From positions 25,885,211 to 25,949,210 of the forward strand of contig NC_134398.1 of assembly GCF_050003625.1 (NCBI RefSeq): a stretch of DNA of 64,000 nt. Reading direction: 5' to 3'. The notes below the pieces were generated by a model. It had not been told where the DNA came from, did no database searches, and saw only the letters and a program-made list of their open reading frames with translations. Source of the DNA: Haematobia irritans (lineage: Eukaryota; Arthropoda; Insecta; Diptera; Muscidae). The position numbers were made by a program, and so were the translations under genes. Shown here piece after piece: positions 11,167 through 22,149 of this stretch. The stretch's first letter is position 1. Each line of letters begins with the position of its first letter.

Positions 11167-13104
11167 AACACACATCTTAGCTACGGACTAGCTAACTAGA
11201 AGAATGAGAAATGTATTGCAAATTACGCCACTTAGATGGCTGGATTTCGGATCAACATTCGTAATATGCCTTCGTAATTTCCTGCCATCAGATTTCTTGA
11301 AAGCATCGACACTCTTCAAATCTCGGAGACACCTAGTGTCGAAATCCTTTCCAAAAGAAACCGTTCCATGTCAACATAGGACGACAATGTGAACTTATCA
11401 AGTATACCCTGATCCCAGAACGTAACACTAATCTTCGGAAGACGTTTGACACACGTTCCCTAAGGAATTCATTTTAAACATACTTATATGAACTTAAACA
11501 GCCAGCATAACATCGTGACCTCAATGCCTAGAAATATATATACAAAAATTGCCCAAATTATTCATGATAATTACGATGAAGATTTTTTACAACTTGCGAT
11601 TTTTTTTTGACGATTTGACGTTATCACTACGATTTTTCAGAAAGAAGTGTGTGTCAAAACCGGGACATCTCTTAATTGTACGTCCAAGCGCTTGTTGTTA
11701 TCTTTCTCATCGATATTATAGCAGGCCGCATACAAAGGTTGTACTAATCGAATGTCTAACCTCCAGTTAGGTACTGATTAGAGGAATAGGAATTTGGCCA
11801 TAACTTATGTTTTGTAACCCACACCTCATATCACAAGGCATCTTTGGCACTGTTCACATTTTGACAGAGCAGACAATTTCTTCGAATTAAATGTATCTCG
11901 ATGAATCATATGAATTCCAATAATCACTAGAAAACTGCAAGGAACAAAAAGCTTTGGGATATGATAACACATGCCGACTGTCAGTTGATACTGGCAACAT
12001 TACCAGGACAGTGTGTGGGATCTGAAATTAGACTAGACATACGGAAAGTCAATTGTTTCACTCAAGCAGGGAGAGTTCTTTGATGCATCCAGTTAATGTT
12101 CTTAAATTACCAGATGTACTTCTCCAACCACCTTCCCAACTCCCAAATAGACATGGATCATAATTCTGCTCTGTATTTAGAAATCAATGCATTTTCAATA
12201 AAGAAATGTAATTTTCCCATGATTTTGTTCAAAATACACAGAAATGTATTTTTACTACACATTCCCAAAGAAACACAAACAATGATAGAGCCCCCTAAAG
12301 AAAGGAGAATTAGAAAAACAGCAACAACAAGTACTTACCACAATAGCCATACACATTTGTTGAGACCAAACTAAAACGAGATGGGCGTTGTGAGAATTCT
12401 TCGCAATCGAAATACACGAAGAAATTTCACAATAATTGTTAAGGTTCAATCAAAAGCCCCACACACACGCGAACACACTCTCAATGTAAGAAATAAAACT
12501 CGTACTTAAATTGTTAGATTATATGGACAAACTGTCGTTTACTTTGGTCAATTTATAAAATTTGCAAATATCCCAAAAATTGCTTAATAATTTTCTTCCA
12601 CTCGGAAACTCTCACTTGGGGATTGTCACAATTTTTTCGCTATTTTCTTTTGCATCAAAACACTCACACCAAAAACACACACGCACAACACTTCCTTGTG
12701 TACTCTTCTTTTGCCTTTTTTCGTCGTAGTCAAGTTGGTTTGTTATAACCTCACTTTCTGTGTGAGGAACTTTTTAGCAAATTAATTTTTAAACAATTCT
12801 TCTTTTGAAATATCTTGAATTTTTTATATTGCTAATGCAAAGACTTGCTGTCGCTATTTTTCACACACTTCCTTAATACACCTTGGATATTTGGCCAAGT
12901 ATACTCCAAATTTTTGTTATGCCTTTCGTTTTGGACGACGTTTAACGTTAAACTAGACAAGTATACGAGATATCGATTTTCTGTGAGATTTATTATCGAT
13001 ATTTGTACGTCTATAACCAAAGTGTATCGTTTTCATAACGTCCCTGTTTTAGACAGCCGCTTTTCACACTTTGGTACTTTTTAGACGATATGCTATGCGC
13101 TGTT
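11167..13104. other. Unassigned intergenic DNA
   Basis: No recognisable gene or element. ORFs at 11549-11770, 12096-12374 and 12845-13084 show no domain, no compositional shift and no splice context. Short CA-rich tracts occur near 12460-12700. Nothing further is supported. Confidence 0.5.
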
Positions 13105-13610
13105 CAGACTCCATTTTTTGTCGGCGGATGCTGACACTAAATTATAGCCTCCGGCGCCGAGGGCTTGACGGCTAAGCCGATATAAATTTGTCCATTCGAC
13201 GGCGGACAATTATCCATTATAAAAAAAATTGAAGTTATCCGAATGGTAATGAAATTAACCCGTACAATTCCATTTAGATTTCATTCAAATTTTCTGAGCA
13301 GAGAATAAAGCCTCCGAGCTCATCAGATTTTGGCAGTTGTAGCCGCCGGCGAATATTTCGACTCATCTCGGCTCAATTGATCAAAAATATTGATTTATAT
13401 CAGAAAAAGTTATTAATTATTGTTATAATTTTTGCCAAAATTATGAACTTTCCACCTACAATTAATTAGTATCAAGTTGCTGTAGTATTTTTACATAAAT
13501 TGTGTAAATTTGATTGCAAGATTGGTTGTACATCTAATCTCAATACTATTCGGAAAACTTCAAATTGATTTTATAATGGATAATTGTGCGCCGCCTAAAG
13601 GCCGGTACTA

Positions 13611-14376
13611 CCCTGCCAGCATTTCAATGTTCCATTTCATCCTCATCGCTACCACAGACTCGTAAGTGACACTGCAACAATCGCCAACTGTGATAGTATT
13701 TTGCCATCACTATTCGCATGAAAATATTTTGCCATCACTATTGTAACAAGAGCCATTTTATATTTTGTGAAACACCAAGCGCAACTGGCTTATTATAATT
13801 TATTTCAATGAAAACGAAAATAAAGTGCTGAAAACATAGTTATTACGCTTAAAATTGTGAAAAGTAAATTGGTGAACAATTTTTGACTTTCCAAATGGAA
13901 TAAAGTGATAGTTTTTCAAATATTTTTCCAGACACGCTGCCTCCATTGGGAATAAAAGTACTGGCTGATAGACGCTACAACATTTAACTTACAACTTGTA
14001 ATTCAACATCAATCTCTTATTAATGCATAAAAATGTGTTAAATGTGATGTGATAGCCGTATAAATGTTATATTTATGAGAATTTATAAATGTTTCATAAA
14101 ATTAATAAGCATCTAAAAAATCGTGTTTTACTTGACCACAATGATTCTTTTACAACTATATTAAAATGCACTTTGTCTGATTGTTTGAAGGGACTCTTAT
14201 CCAGAAGGGCTCCTAATAATTGCACTCATGCGATACTTTTTTGTAGTAACTCGGCGTGGTACAACTTTTCAATAGTGACGGCGCTTTTCCGAGGAGTTTT
14301 GGATATCCTATATGACTGTTTTCGACGTAGTGGGGATTCTCTGAAGCGCCCCCAAATTCAAAAAATGTTGGCGGGG
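13611..14376 (-). mobile_element. CCCTGCC-family DNA element, copy 1
   Basis: Begins CCCTGCCAGCATTTCAATG and ends AAATGTTGGCGGGG, flanked by TA on both sides. It is in the opposite orientation to the other three copies. The ORF at 14089-14406 has counterparts in the other copies but contains no recognised domain and is interrupted in some of them, so it is not called a gene. The family is non-autonomous and has short imperfect TIRs. Confidence 0.8.
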
Positions 14377-14424
14377 TATGTTCATTCTTGCGAAAAAATT
14401 TTATAGAAACCATTATTTCGGAGC

Positions 14425-14968
14425 AACTCTAGTTTAGCTATACCTCGTAAAAAAAAAAAAAAAATTTTTGGGTCGCGCGATTTTTTTGAAAAATTTTTTT
14501 ATTTTTCAACCCGTATATGAATATATAATAGTTAATATCACCGGTTATAGTAAAGATAGCAGCTTGACTTTGACCTTGACGGAAAGGTAGAAGTGTTAGC
14601 TACACAATGCAATCCGTTATTTAGTACTTTTATATGGAGCAGTTTTTGAGATATAAGCTTATTTATAAAAAACCGGTTCCGAAAAATACAAGTTTTTACC
14701 CGTACAGCTGGAACGGATGAAGCTGATATAACGGTTCATACATCATTTTAAAGGTCTCTTCAAAACCTTTCTAGTGATGTACTTTCAAAAGTAATCGGAT
14801 CTCTAGAACCGGATATATTAAGGATTTTTAACTTACACTTTAGAACCGAATAACCGGTTATCCGGTTACGACCGCCAAGAAAAAAAGTTGTTGTTGTAAT
14901 CAACTCAAAGAGTACTACCATCTGTGAAGTTTTGAAAAAAATCTGAGAGGTATAGCTAAACTAGAGTT
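14425..14968. mobile_element. 544-bp element with perfect 22-bp TIRs
   Basis: AACTCTAGTTTAGCTATACC and two further bases at 14425-14446 recur exactly in reverse complement at 14947-14968. The interior includes a poly-A run, AACCGGTTATCCGGTTAC and several ACCGG motifs, but no ORF. Target duplication is unclear, so the superfamily is not assigned. Confidence 0.75.
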
Positions 14969-15268
14969 TAGCCATAGTTTTGATTAATTGGGGGCTAAAT
15001 TTGAGTCGAGATGAGTCGACATATTCGGCGGCGGCGCCGACTGGCCAAAATGGTCGGCGGCGGCTAATAACGGCGGCACGGCTCGGCGGCTTCATTCTCA
15101 GTGTCTGTGTTTGCTAAGAATCTTATGCCTATGTTCCCACCGACTCGTTTTCCTTATTCGCTTTTCCAAAACATTTCACCGTTCACACCGTGTTGAGATG
15201 TTTTAGTTTGACAGTTACCATGGAAACTAGAAATTCACATTTACTCGAAATTCACATATATGCAACCT

Positions 15269-16032
15269 CCCTGCCAACATTTTTTGAATTTGGGGACTCT
15301 TTTGAGAATCCCCACTACGTCGAAAACAATCATATACGACATCAAAAACTCGTCGGAAAAGCGCCGTCACTATTGAGAAGTTGTACCACGCCAAGTTACT
15401 ACAAAAATGTTTCGCATGAGTGCAATTATTAGGTGCCTTTATAGATCAATTTAGAACGACGCCAATAAGGGACCCTCCAAACAATCAGAAAAAGTGCATT
15501 TTAAGATAGTTGTAAAAGAATCATTGTGGTCGAGTAAAACACGTTTGTTTAGATATTTATTAATTTGATTAAACATTTACAAATTCTTAAAAATATAACA
15601 TTTATACCACTATCACATTACATTTAACATAATTTTTGGCATTAATGATGATGTTGAGTTACAAGTAGCGAGTTACATGTTGCTGCGTCTATCAACCAGT
15701 GTTTTTATCCCATGGAGGCAGCGTGTCTGTAAAATATCTGAAAAACAATCACTTTATTCCATTTGGAAAATCACCAAATTGTTCACCAATATACCTTTCA
15801 CAATTTTAAGCGTATAATCTATGTTTTCAGAACTTTATTTTCGTTTTTATTTAATTAAAATATAACAAGCTGGTTGCGATTGGCGTTTCACAAAAAAATG
15901 GCTTTTTTAACAGTAGGGATGGCAAATTACTTGCATGTACTTTTTGATGTACCTTTTCATGATGGTTGAAGTGACATTTACGAGTCTGTGGTAACGATGA
16001 GGTTGAAATGGAACTTTGAAATGCTGGCAGGG
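15269..16032 (+). mobile_element. CCCTGCC-family DNA element, copy 2
   Basis: Begins CCCTGCCAACATTTTTTGAA, ends GAAATGCTGGCAGGG, 764 bp, flanked by CT on each side. It is more diverged than copies 3 and 4. Confidence 0.85.
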
Positions 16033-16886
16033 CTATGTCCAAATAATTACGGCGAGCGCAAAGGGAAAACATTTTTTATGTTATTTTCACATGTCCATGT
16101 TCTTAAAAGCCTTTGTTTATTCTTTTTTTTTTCTATGAAACTTATTTCAATATTTTGACACATATTTTGAATAGGGTATGTTATTATGACGTGTTTTGGT
16201 GGAAAACTTGTGTTTTGAACTTGTTTTTTAGTATGGTGAAAACAACTCGTTTTGAAGTGCTTTTAAAGGGAAAACATTTCCAACCCCAAAACATGCTTTG
16301 TGAGAACACCGTATTAGGGGACCTTATACGGTCGGATAAACCCTGCGGCACAACACGTTGGGGTGACAAACCCGCTAGTATAAGGTCATGTTCGCGTGTT
16401 GCGGTGACGTGTTGACATAAAATCAAACCAATTGTTTTTTTTTTATGGCAATCAAACGAACTTTTGTTAAAATTTTATTTTCAGAAAATGTTGTCAAAAT
16501 TGTATTTATTTATTTCTATAGCATATTTTTGTCAAAACTTTATTCTATTGAAAATTTTGACAAAATCCTATTTGTATAAAAATTTAATTTCTACCGAAAG
16601 TTTTGTAAATATTATTTTGTCAAAATTTTATTTCTATAGAAAATTTTGATAAAATATTATTTTTATAGACAATTTTGTAAACATTTTATTTTTATAGAAA
16701 ATTTTGTCAAAATTTTTTTAGTACTAAAACCACAGTTGTACAAGGCAGTATAGGGGATTTTGAAAGAAATTTTGTTGAAATCCTCTAGGAGCCAGCTGAT
16801 ATTTTCCTATTGCAAATCTGCTGAGATCTAGGAGGATTTCCTCCTATATCTCCTCGTTTACGAGGATTTCGTGTCTGGTGCGAACG
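16033..16886. other. Unassigned DNA with a short inverted 29-bp array
   Basis: From ~16470 to 16715 lie about eight degenerate copies of the 29-bp minisatellite in the reverse orientation (AATTTTGTCAAAATTTTATT type). The remaining sequence, including ORFs at 16113-16415 and on the opposite strand, has no recognisable function. Confidence 0.55.
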
Positions 16887-18818
16887 TACACCCAGAAAAC
16901 AAATTCGTTGCCTCAACCGAATTATTTGCCAACCGAAAGCAGGTGGTTCCATCAACTATGAATGATATCTGTCAGCACAACTAACATTTGGCAATTGTAA
17001 CTACATGGTAGTATGTTGGATCAACTTTGCATTGGTTGTCGCAATTTCATATTTATTGTTTTGTTTGTTGGTGCAACCGCCCTCGATTGTCTTTACTATT
17101 ACCCTAACCAAATTCCAATATCAAATGAAAGGGCAGATTATATTGAGATTTTATAAATTTATTACAAGATTTACAATCATAATAAACTACGAAAACAAAT
17201 ACAAAAGGTGCTAACAACAAAGGCTTTTGATCTACATATATGTGAGATCAATTTACATTACAATTTTTTATAGGTAATGTTTGTATATCAATGACAGATG
17301 GTTATTAGGTTGCAATTATGTGGTCAAACTACAGAACCTAATTCAATATATACTTGCCAGAAATTTCTTCCTTAAGCCTCTAGATATAAATACAGATCGA
17401 CTTAGACTCTTCCTGTATTCTTAATACAATAAAAAAGCTCGCTTGCCGTAAAAAGTATTTGTGTTTGTTGGTGTATGAAGCCTGAAATTTTTATGGAAAC
17501 ATTTGTAATATTCCTTTTTTATAAAACGGTGCGATACTTACCTGAAGGCAACTTCTTTTCTATGGGATAAACTTTATTCAATGTATTGTGGACTATTATC
17601 AAGTAAATGCTGTTCCCCGTTTTGCAAATTTTGTAGCGTCATACCATATACCATTTCGATGTTGATATAAATATTTATTTGTTGCAACAACTACCTTACG
17701 CCCGTCCTATAATTGAAGTAAGATTCTATTAGTATACTCAAATTTTGGTTGTACCAACCATTTGTTGATTCCCATGATGTAGGTCTCACTATGCTGGTGG
17801 TTAGCTCAACAATTTTATGAAGCATATAACCAAATTTATCGGCATTGGTTATTGTAACCAATTGAATGGTTATGGGAATTTCGTTTTGATCCTGTGAACT
17901 TTTTTATGGTCGTGTTGAATGTATAATGGGGAAAATAATCAAAACATTGTTCTTGTAACAAAAAATAAGTTACTGACATCATTTCCTCCCTGCCAACATT
18001 TTTTGAATTTGGGGGCGCTTCTGAGAATCCCCACTACGTCGAAAACAGTCGTATACGATATCCAAAACTCCTCGGAAAAGCGCCGTCACTATTGAGAAGT
18101 TGTACCACGCCAAGTTACTACAAAAAAGTATCGCATGAGTGCAATTATTAGGAGCCCTTCTGGATACATTATAAGGACGCCAATAAGAGCCCCTTCAAAC
18201 AATCAGACAAAGTGCATTTTAAGATAGTTGTAAAAGAATCATTGTAGTCAAGTAAAACACGATTGTTTAGATGTTTATTAATTTTATGAAACATTTATAA
18301 ATTCTCATAAATATTACATTTATACGACTATCACATCACATTTAACACATTTTTATGCATTAATAAGAGATTGATGTTGAGTTACAAGTTCTAAGTTAAA
18401 TGCTGTAGCGTCTATCAGCCAGTACTTTTATTCCCAATGGAGGCAGCGTGTCTGGAAAAATATTTAAAAAAACTATCACTTTATTCCATTTGGAAAGTCA
18501 AAAATTGTTCACCAATTTACTTTTCACAATTTTAAGAGTAATAACTATGTTTTCAGCACTTTATTTTCGTTTTCATTGAAATAAATTATAATAAGCCAAT
18601 TGCGCTTGGTGTTTCACAAAATATAAAATGGCTCTTGTAACAATAGTGATGGCAAAATACTTTCATGCGAATAGTGATGGCAAAATACTATCACAGTTGG
18701 CGATTGTTGCAGTGTCACTTACGAGTCTGTGGTAGCGATGAGGATGAAATGGAACATTGAAATGCTGGCAGGGCTCATTGTAATTATCGAATTGCAACCA
18801 ACCATTTCTCTGGGTGTA
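16887..18818. mobile_element. Candidate element with TACACCCAGA ends
   Basis: TACACCCAGAAAA at 16887 mirrors TTCTCTGGGTGTA ending at 18818. The interior is rich in GGTTG and CAACC words, and copy 3 of the CCCTGCC family sits inside near its right end. A fragment with the same end (CACACCCAGAGAAGG) lies at ~26028. The ORF at 17005-17214 has no recognised domain. Target duplication is not evident, so this is tentative. Confidence 0.4.
17988..18773 (+). mobile_element. CCCTGCC-family DNA element, copy 3
   Basis: Begins CCCTGCCAACATTTTTTGAA, ends GAAATGCTGGCAGGG, 786 bp, flanked by CT on both sides. Nearly identical to copy 4, indicating recent activity of an unseen autonomous partner or a local duplication. 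Confidence 0.88.
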
Positions 18819-18897
18819 GTATTACAGCGTGTCCATTAGATGCGACAATTCGTCGATGACTAAATAATCGGTAAATGTGTTATCGATCCCATAAACA

Positions 18898-19683
18898 CCC
18901 TGCCAACATTTTTTGAATTTGGGGGCGCTTCAGAGAATCCCCACTACGTCGAAAACAGTCGTATACGATATCCAAAACTCCTCGGAAAAGCGCCGTCACT
19001 ATTGAGAAGTTGTACCACGCCAAGTTACTACAAAAAAGTATCGCATGAGTGCAATTATTAGGATCCCTTCTGGATACATTTAGAAGGACGCCAATAAGAG
19101 CCCCTTCAAACAATCAGACAAAGTGCATTTTAAGATAGTTGTAAAAGAATCATTGTGGTCAAGTAAAACACGATTGTTTAGATGTTTATTAATTTTATGA
19201 AACATTTATAAATTCTCATAAATATAACATTTATACGGCTATCACATCACATTTAACACATTTTTATGCATTAATAAGAGATTGATGTTGAGTTACAAGT
19301 TGTAAGTTAAATGTTGTAGCGTCTATCAGCCAGTACTTTTATTCCCAATGGAGGCAGCATGTCTGGAAAAATATTTGAAAAACTATCACTTCATTCCATT
19401 TGGAAAGTCAAAAATTGTTCACCAATTTACTTTTCACAATTTTAAGCGTAATAACTATGTTTTCAGCACTTTATTTTCGTTTTCATTGAAATAAATTATA
19501 ATAAGCCAGTTGCGCTTGGTGTTTCACAAAATATAAAATGGCTCTTGTAACAATAGTGATGGCAAAATACTTTCATGCGAATAGTGATGGCAAAACACTA
19601 TCACAGTTGGCGATTGTTGCAGTGTCACTTACGAGTCTGTGGTAGCGATGAGGATGAAATGGAACATTGAAATGCTGGCAGGG
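18898..19683 (+). mobile_element. CCCTGCC-family DNA element, copy 4
   Basis: 786 bp with the same ends as copy 3, flanked by CA on both sides. The differing flanking dinucleotide shows it is an independent insertion and not a simple tandem duplication of copy 3. Confidence 0.88.
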
Positions 19684-19969
19684 CATGCAGCAGTATCGAT
19701 TATGCCTTCGGACTTAACTTATAATGTTCCCAATATATGGGATATGTTCGACATGACCACTGTCGTCCAGATAAACTTATAGTCTGCAAGGCGCATTAGT
19801 TGGAGAGGATTATAATGCGCTATCCAGACAATAAGTTTATCCGGACGGAATGCTTGCTTTTATAAGGAATCTTACATTTTGGCCAATCACTAGGAATTGT
19901 TGGCGATAAATGTGTTAAGGATCACATTAACAAGCTGCAAGATCGATTATGCCATCGAACAAAGCTTAT
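19684..19969. repeat. Short inverted repeat between transposons
   Basis: GTCCAGATAAACTTAT near 19766 and ATAAGTTTATCCGGAC near 19835-19850 form an ~85-bp hairpin. A third copy of this motif (GTCCGGATAAACTTATAG) follows the MITE at about 20458. It is probably a small repeat family; no gene is visible. Confidence 0.45.
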
Positions 19970-19977
19970 ATCTGGGA

Positions 19978-20426
19978 CAGAGTATGAAGCCGCCGAGTCG
20001 CGCCGCCGATTTCAGTCGCCGCCGACCAGTTTTTGCCAGTCGACGCCGCCGGCGAATATGTCGACTCATCTCGACTCAAATTTAGCCGCCAATTAATCAA
20101 AAATGTCGATCTAAATCAGAAAAATTTATATATAATTGTCGTATTTTTTCCAAAATTTTGAACACAACCAATCATATTTAAGCTGCTATAATAATTTAGC
20201 AAAAATTTAGCTCAGAAAATTTGAACGAAAAGTAAATTTGTTTGTAAGATAGGTTGAACAACTAATCTCATTACCATTCGATTAACTTCAAATTGATTTT
20301 ATAATGGACAATTGTCCGCCGCCGAGTGAACAAATTTATATCGGCTCAGCCCTCAAGCCGCCGCCGCCGAAGGCAAAAATTTAGTGTCCACCGCCGCCGA
20401 CAAAAATGGGTCGGCTTCATTCTCTG
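19978..20426 (+). mobile_element. hAT-superfamily MITE with 8-bp TSD
   Basis: The ends CAGAGTATGAAGCC and GGCTTCATTCTCTG are inverted repeats. A perfect 8-bp duplication ATCTGGGA flanks the 449-bp element (19970-19977 and 20427-20434). The CAGAG start and 8-bp TSD are hallmarks of the hAT superfamily. The interior ends are unusually rich in GCCGCCGCC in an otherwise AT-rich region. No transposase is encoded. Confidence 0.88.
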
Positions 20427-20547
20427 ATCTGGGATATGTTTGACACGAGCTATGTCGTCCGGATAAACTTATAGTTGGAACGGCGCATTTGTCGGGTATA
20501 CTTAAAAATTGAATGGCGCAAAAATATTGAGTTTGCATATATTGTGA

Positions 20548-20793
20548 CAAGGCATATTAATTAAAGGTAAAGTCACGAGCAAACGTGTGTACACCCCATG
20601 ATATTTAGAAAGTCAAACTAAAATGGCAGGTCACTTAAGTTGACATTTTGTGTATGTGTAGTGTTGTTGTATTGTAATATTTATGTACACAAATAATGTA
20701 AGCAAACCTGCTAAACGTAAACAAAGCCTTTGACAAGATGAATGTCGATATTAGTCACCTGATTGCATGACTTTACCTCTTTAATATGCCTTG
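20548..20793. mobile_element. 246-bp MITE with 9-bp TSD
   Basis: CAAGGCATATTAA at 20548 is exactly inverted at the right end (TTAATATGCCTTG, ending 20793), followed inward by AAAGGTAAAGTCA-like inverted sequence. ATATTGTGA is duplicated on both flanks (20539-20547 and 20794-20802). A 9-bp duplication fits Mutator-like elements. It lies 163 bp upstream of the Maf start codon, in the likely promoter. Confidence 0.85.
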
Positions 20794-20956
20794 ATATTGT
20801 GATCGTAGAGACACTACCTTACTATTTTAACCAATAGTCGCAACATTGAGTCGGTAACCCTGAACAGATGTTTGTGCACGTTCTACCGTCTGTTGTTGTT
20901 GTTGTTTTATTTGCAGTTGTAAACAATCGAGTCTCAGGAATTTTTCTTATTTAAAT

Positions 20957-21760
20957 ATGCTAGCTCCCATTAAGCATTTACTTCCTACCAAACGTATTAT
21001 ACTAGCTTCTGGATCTCCAAGGAGACAGGAATTGGTGAAGTCTTTGGTAATATCATACATTTTTCTTATGCATACAAATAATACAGAATTACGTCAATAT
21101 TAGGGCCTCAATGCCGAACTTTGTCCTTCGACATTTGAGGAGAACCTAAATCCGGCAGATTACAATGATTTCTCTAAATTCATAGAAGCCACAGCTTTGG
21201 GAAAAGCGGATGAGGTGTATAAACGGTTAAAAACAGGAGACAATCAAGAGGAGCTATTGGTCATAGCAGCCGATACAATGGTTACTATGGGTTCAGAAAT
21301 CTATGGGAAACCAAAGGACAGCGTGGAAGCATTTAACATGTTAAAAAGGTACATGAGTGGTCTTTAATTTCAAAGAATTTGCCATGACACGTTATGTTCT
21401 TTTTTTGCAGTTTGGCAGGAAATTGCAATCGTGTATTTACTGGTGTAGTTCTAAAACATTCCAAGGGTGTTCGAACCTTTACCGAAACTGCTGATGTTTA
21501 CTTTGGCCAATTGTCTAATGAACAAATACAAGAATATGTGGATTCTGGGGAACCTTTGTAAGTGATTATCTTACGCAAGTTTACATATTAATGGAATTAT
21601 CTTTGTTTGTTTTTTTAGGGATAAAGCTGGTGGATATGGAGTGCAAGGAGCTGGTGGAGCTTTAATATCCCGCATTGATGGTGATTATTATTGTGTCATG
21701 GGCTTACCTTTACATCGATTATGCTGTGAATTGAATAAGTTATTCCTAGATGATATCTAG
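20957..21760 (+). CDS. Maf-family nucleoside triphosphate pyrophosphatase (4 exons, 207 aa)
   Basis: Exons join 20957-21046, 21104-21348, 21411-21557 and 21619-21760. All three introns are GT..AG, 57-62 bp long, with phases that keep one frame of 207 codons. Family motifs visible are the N-terminal substrate loop SGSPRRQEL (residues 18-26), AADTMV with the presumed catalytic Asp87, GKPKD, FTGVV, ETADVYF and the C-terminal [10 protein letters not shown]. Maf proteins hydrolyse dTTP, UTP or modified nucleotides to monophosphates and pyrophosphate, cleaning the cytosolic nucleotide pool; exact substrate here is inferred. Length matches single-domain Maf proteins and there is no fused methyltransferase as in vertebrate ASMTL. 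The ATG at 20957 precedes the conserved loop by a normal distance. An AATAAA polyadenylation signal sits at 21815-21820. From memory the Drosophila counterpart is CG9515. Confidence 0.93.
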
Positions 21761-21814
21761 GAAGTTTTTTTTTATCATGCAGATTTTAGTCTATAATTGT
21801 TATTTGTTTTTGTA

Positions 21815-21820
21815 AATAAA
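21815..21820 (+). terminator. Polyadenylation signal of the Maf gene
   Basis: Canonical AATAAA 55 bp after the stop codon, in a T-rich 3' UTR. Confidence 0.6.
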
Positions 21821-22149
21821 TGGACGATAAAGAATCCGAATACATATATTCTTTCGATGCAAAGAAATGCACCGACATATGTTGATACTTTAATTTACAA
21901 ATACGCTGATGGTTTATTAGACGAACTTCGATAATCAAGAATTTGAATTGACTGGCCAACCCATATATTCACAGTTAGGATGGTAGAGCGGGAAAAATCA
22001 TAAGGAGTCCAATTTAATGTGTTTTGTAGTACATTTTCTTAAAAGGATACTGTCGATATTACTTACATCGTAAGTGCCTGTGGATTCAAGAAAAATGGAA
22101 AAGAATAGAAATATCAGGCAGGGATGCGATTCTTTCTGTTGCAAGCCAT

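Larger units (their letters stand above)
13105..15101 (-). mobile_element. hAT-type MITE (first copy) split by nested elements
   Basis: The ends at ~13105-13298 and ~14970-15101 match the two halves of the intact MITE at 19978-20426 in reverse orientation. The left piece carries TCGGCGG-rich sequence then TTTATAATGGATAA-like words in mirror image. The right piece ends CTCGGCGGCTTCATTCTCAG. The copy is interrupted by a second, inverted copy starting CAGAGAATAAAGCC at 13299, by the CCCTGCC element at 13611-14376 and by a 22-bp-TIR element at 14425-14968. The flanks no longer show a clean 8-bp duplication. Confidence 0.6.

Noticed and set aside
12096..12374. 92-codon plus-strand ORF in unassigned DNA
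   Set aside because: No domain, no signal sequence, no splice or promoter support; length is within chance in this region.
14089..14406. 105-codon ORF within the CCCTGCC element as a possible transposase
   Set aside because: No catalytic or DNA-binding motif, far shorter than any transposase and broken in other copies.
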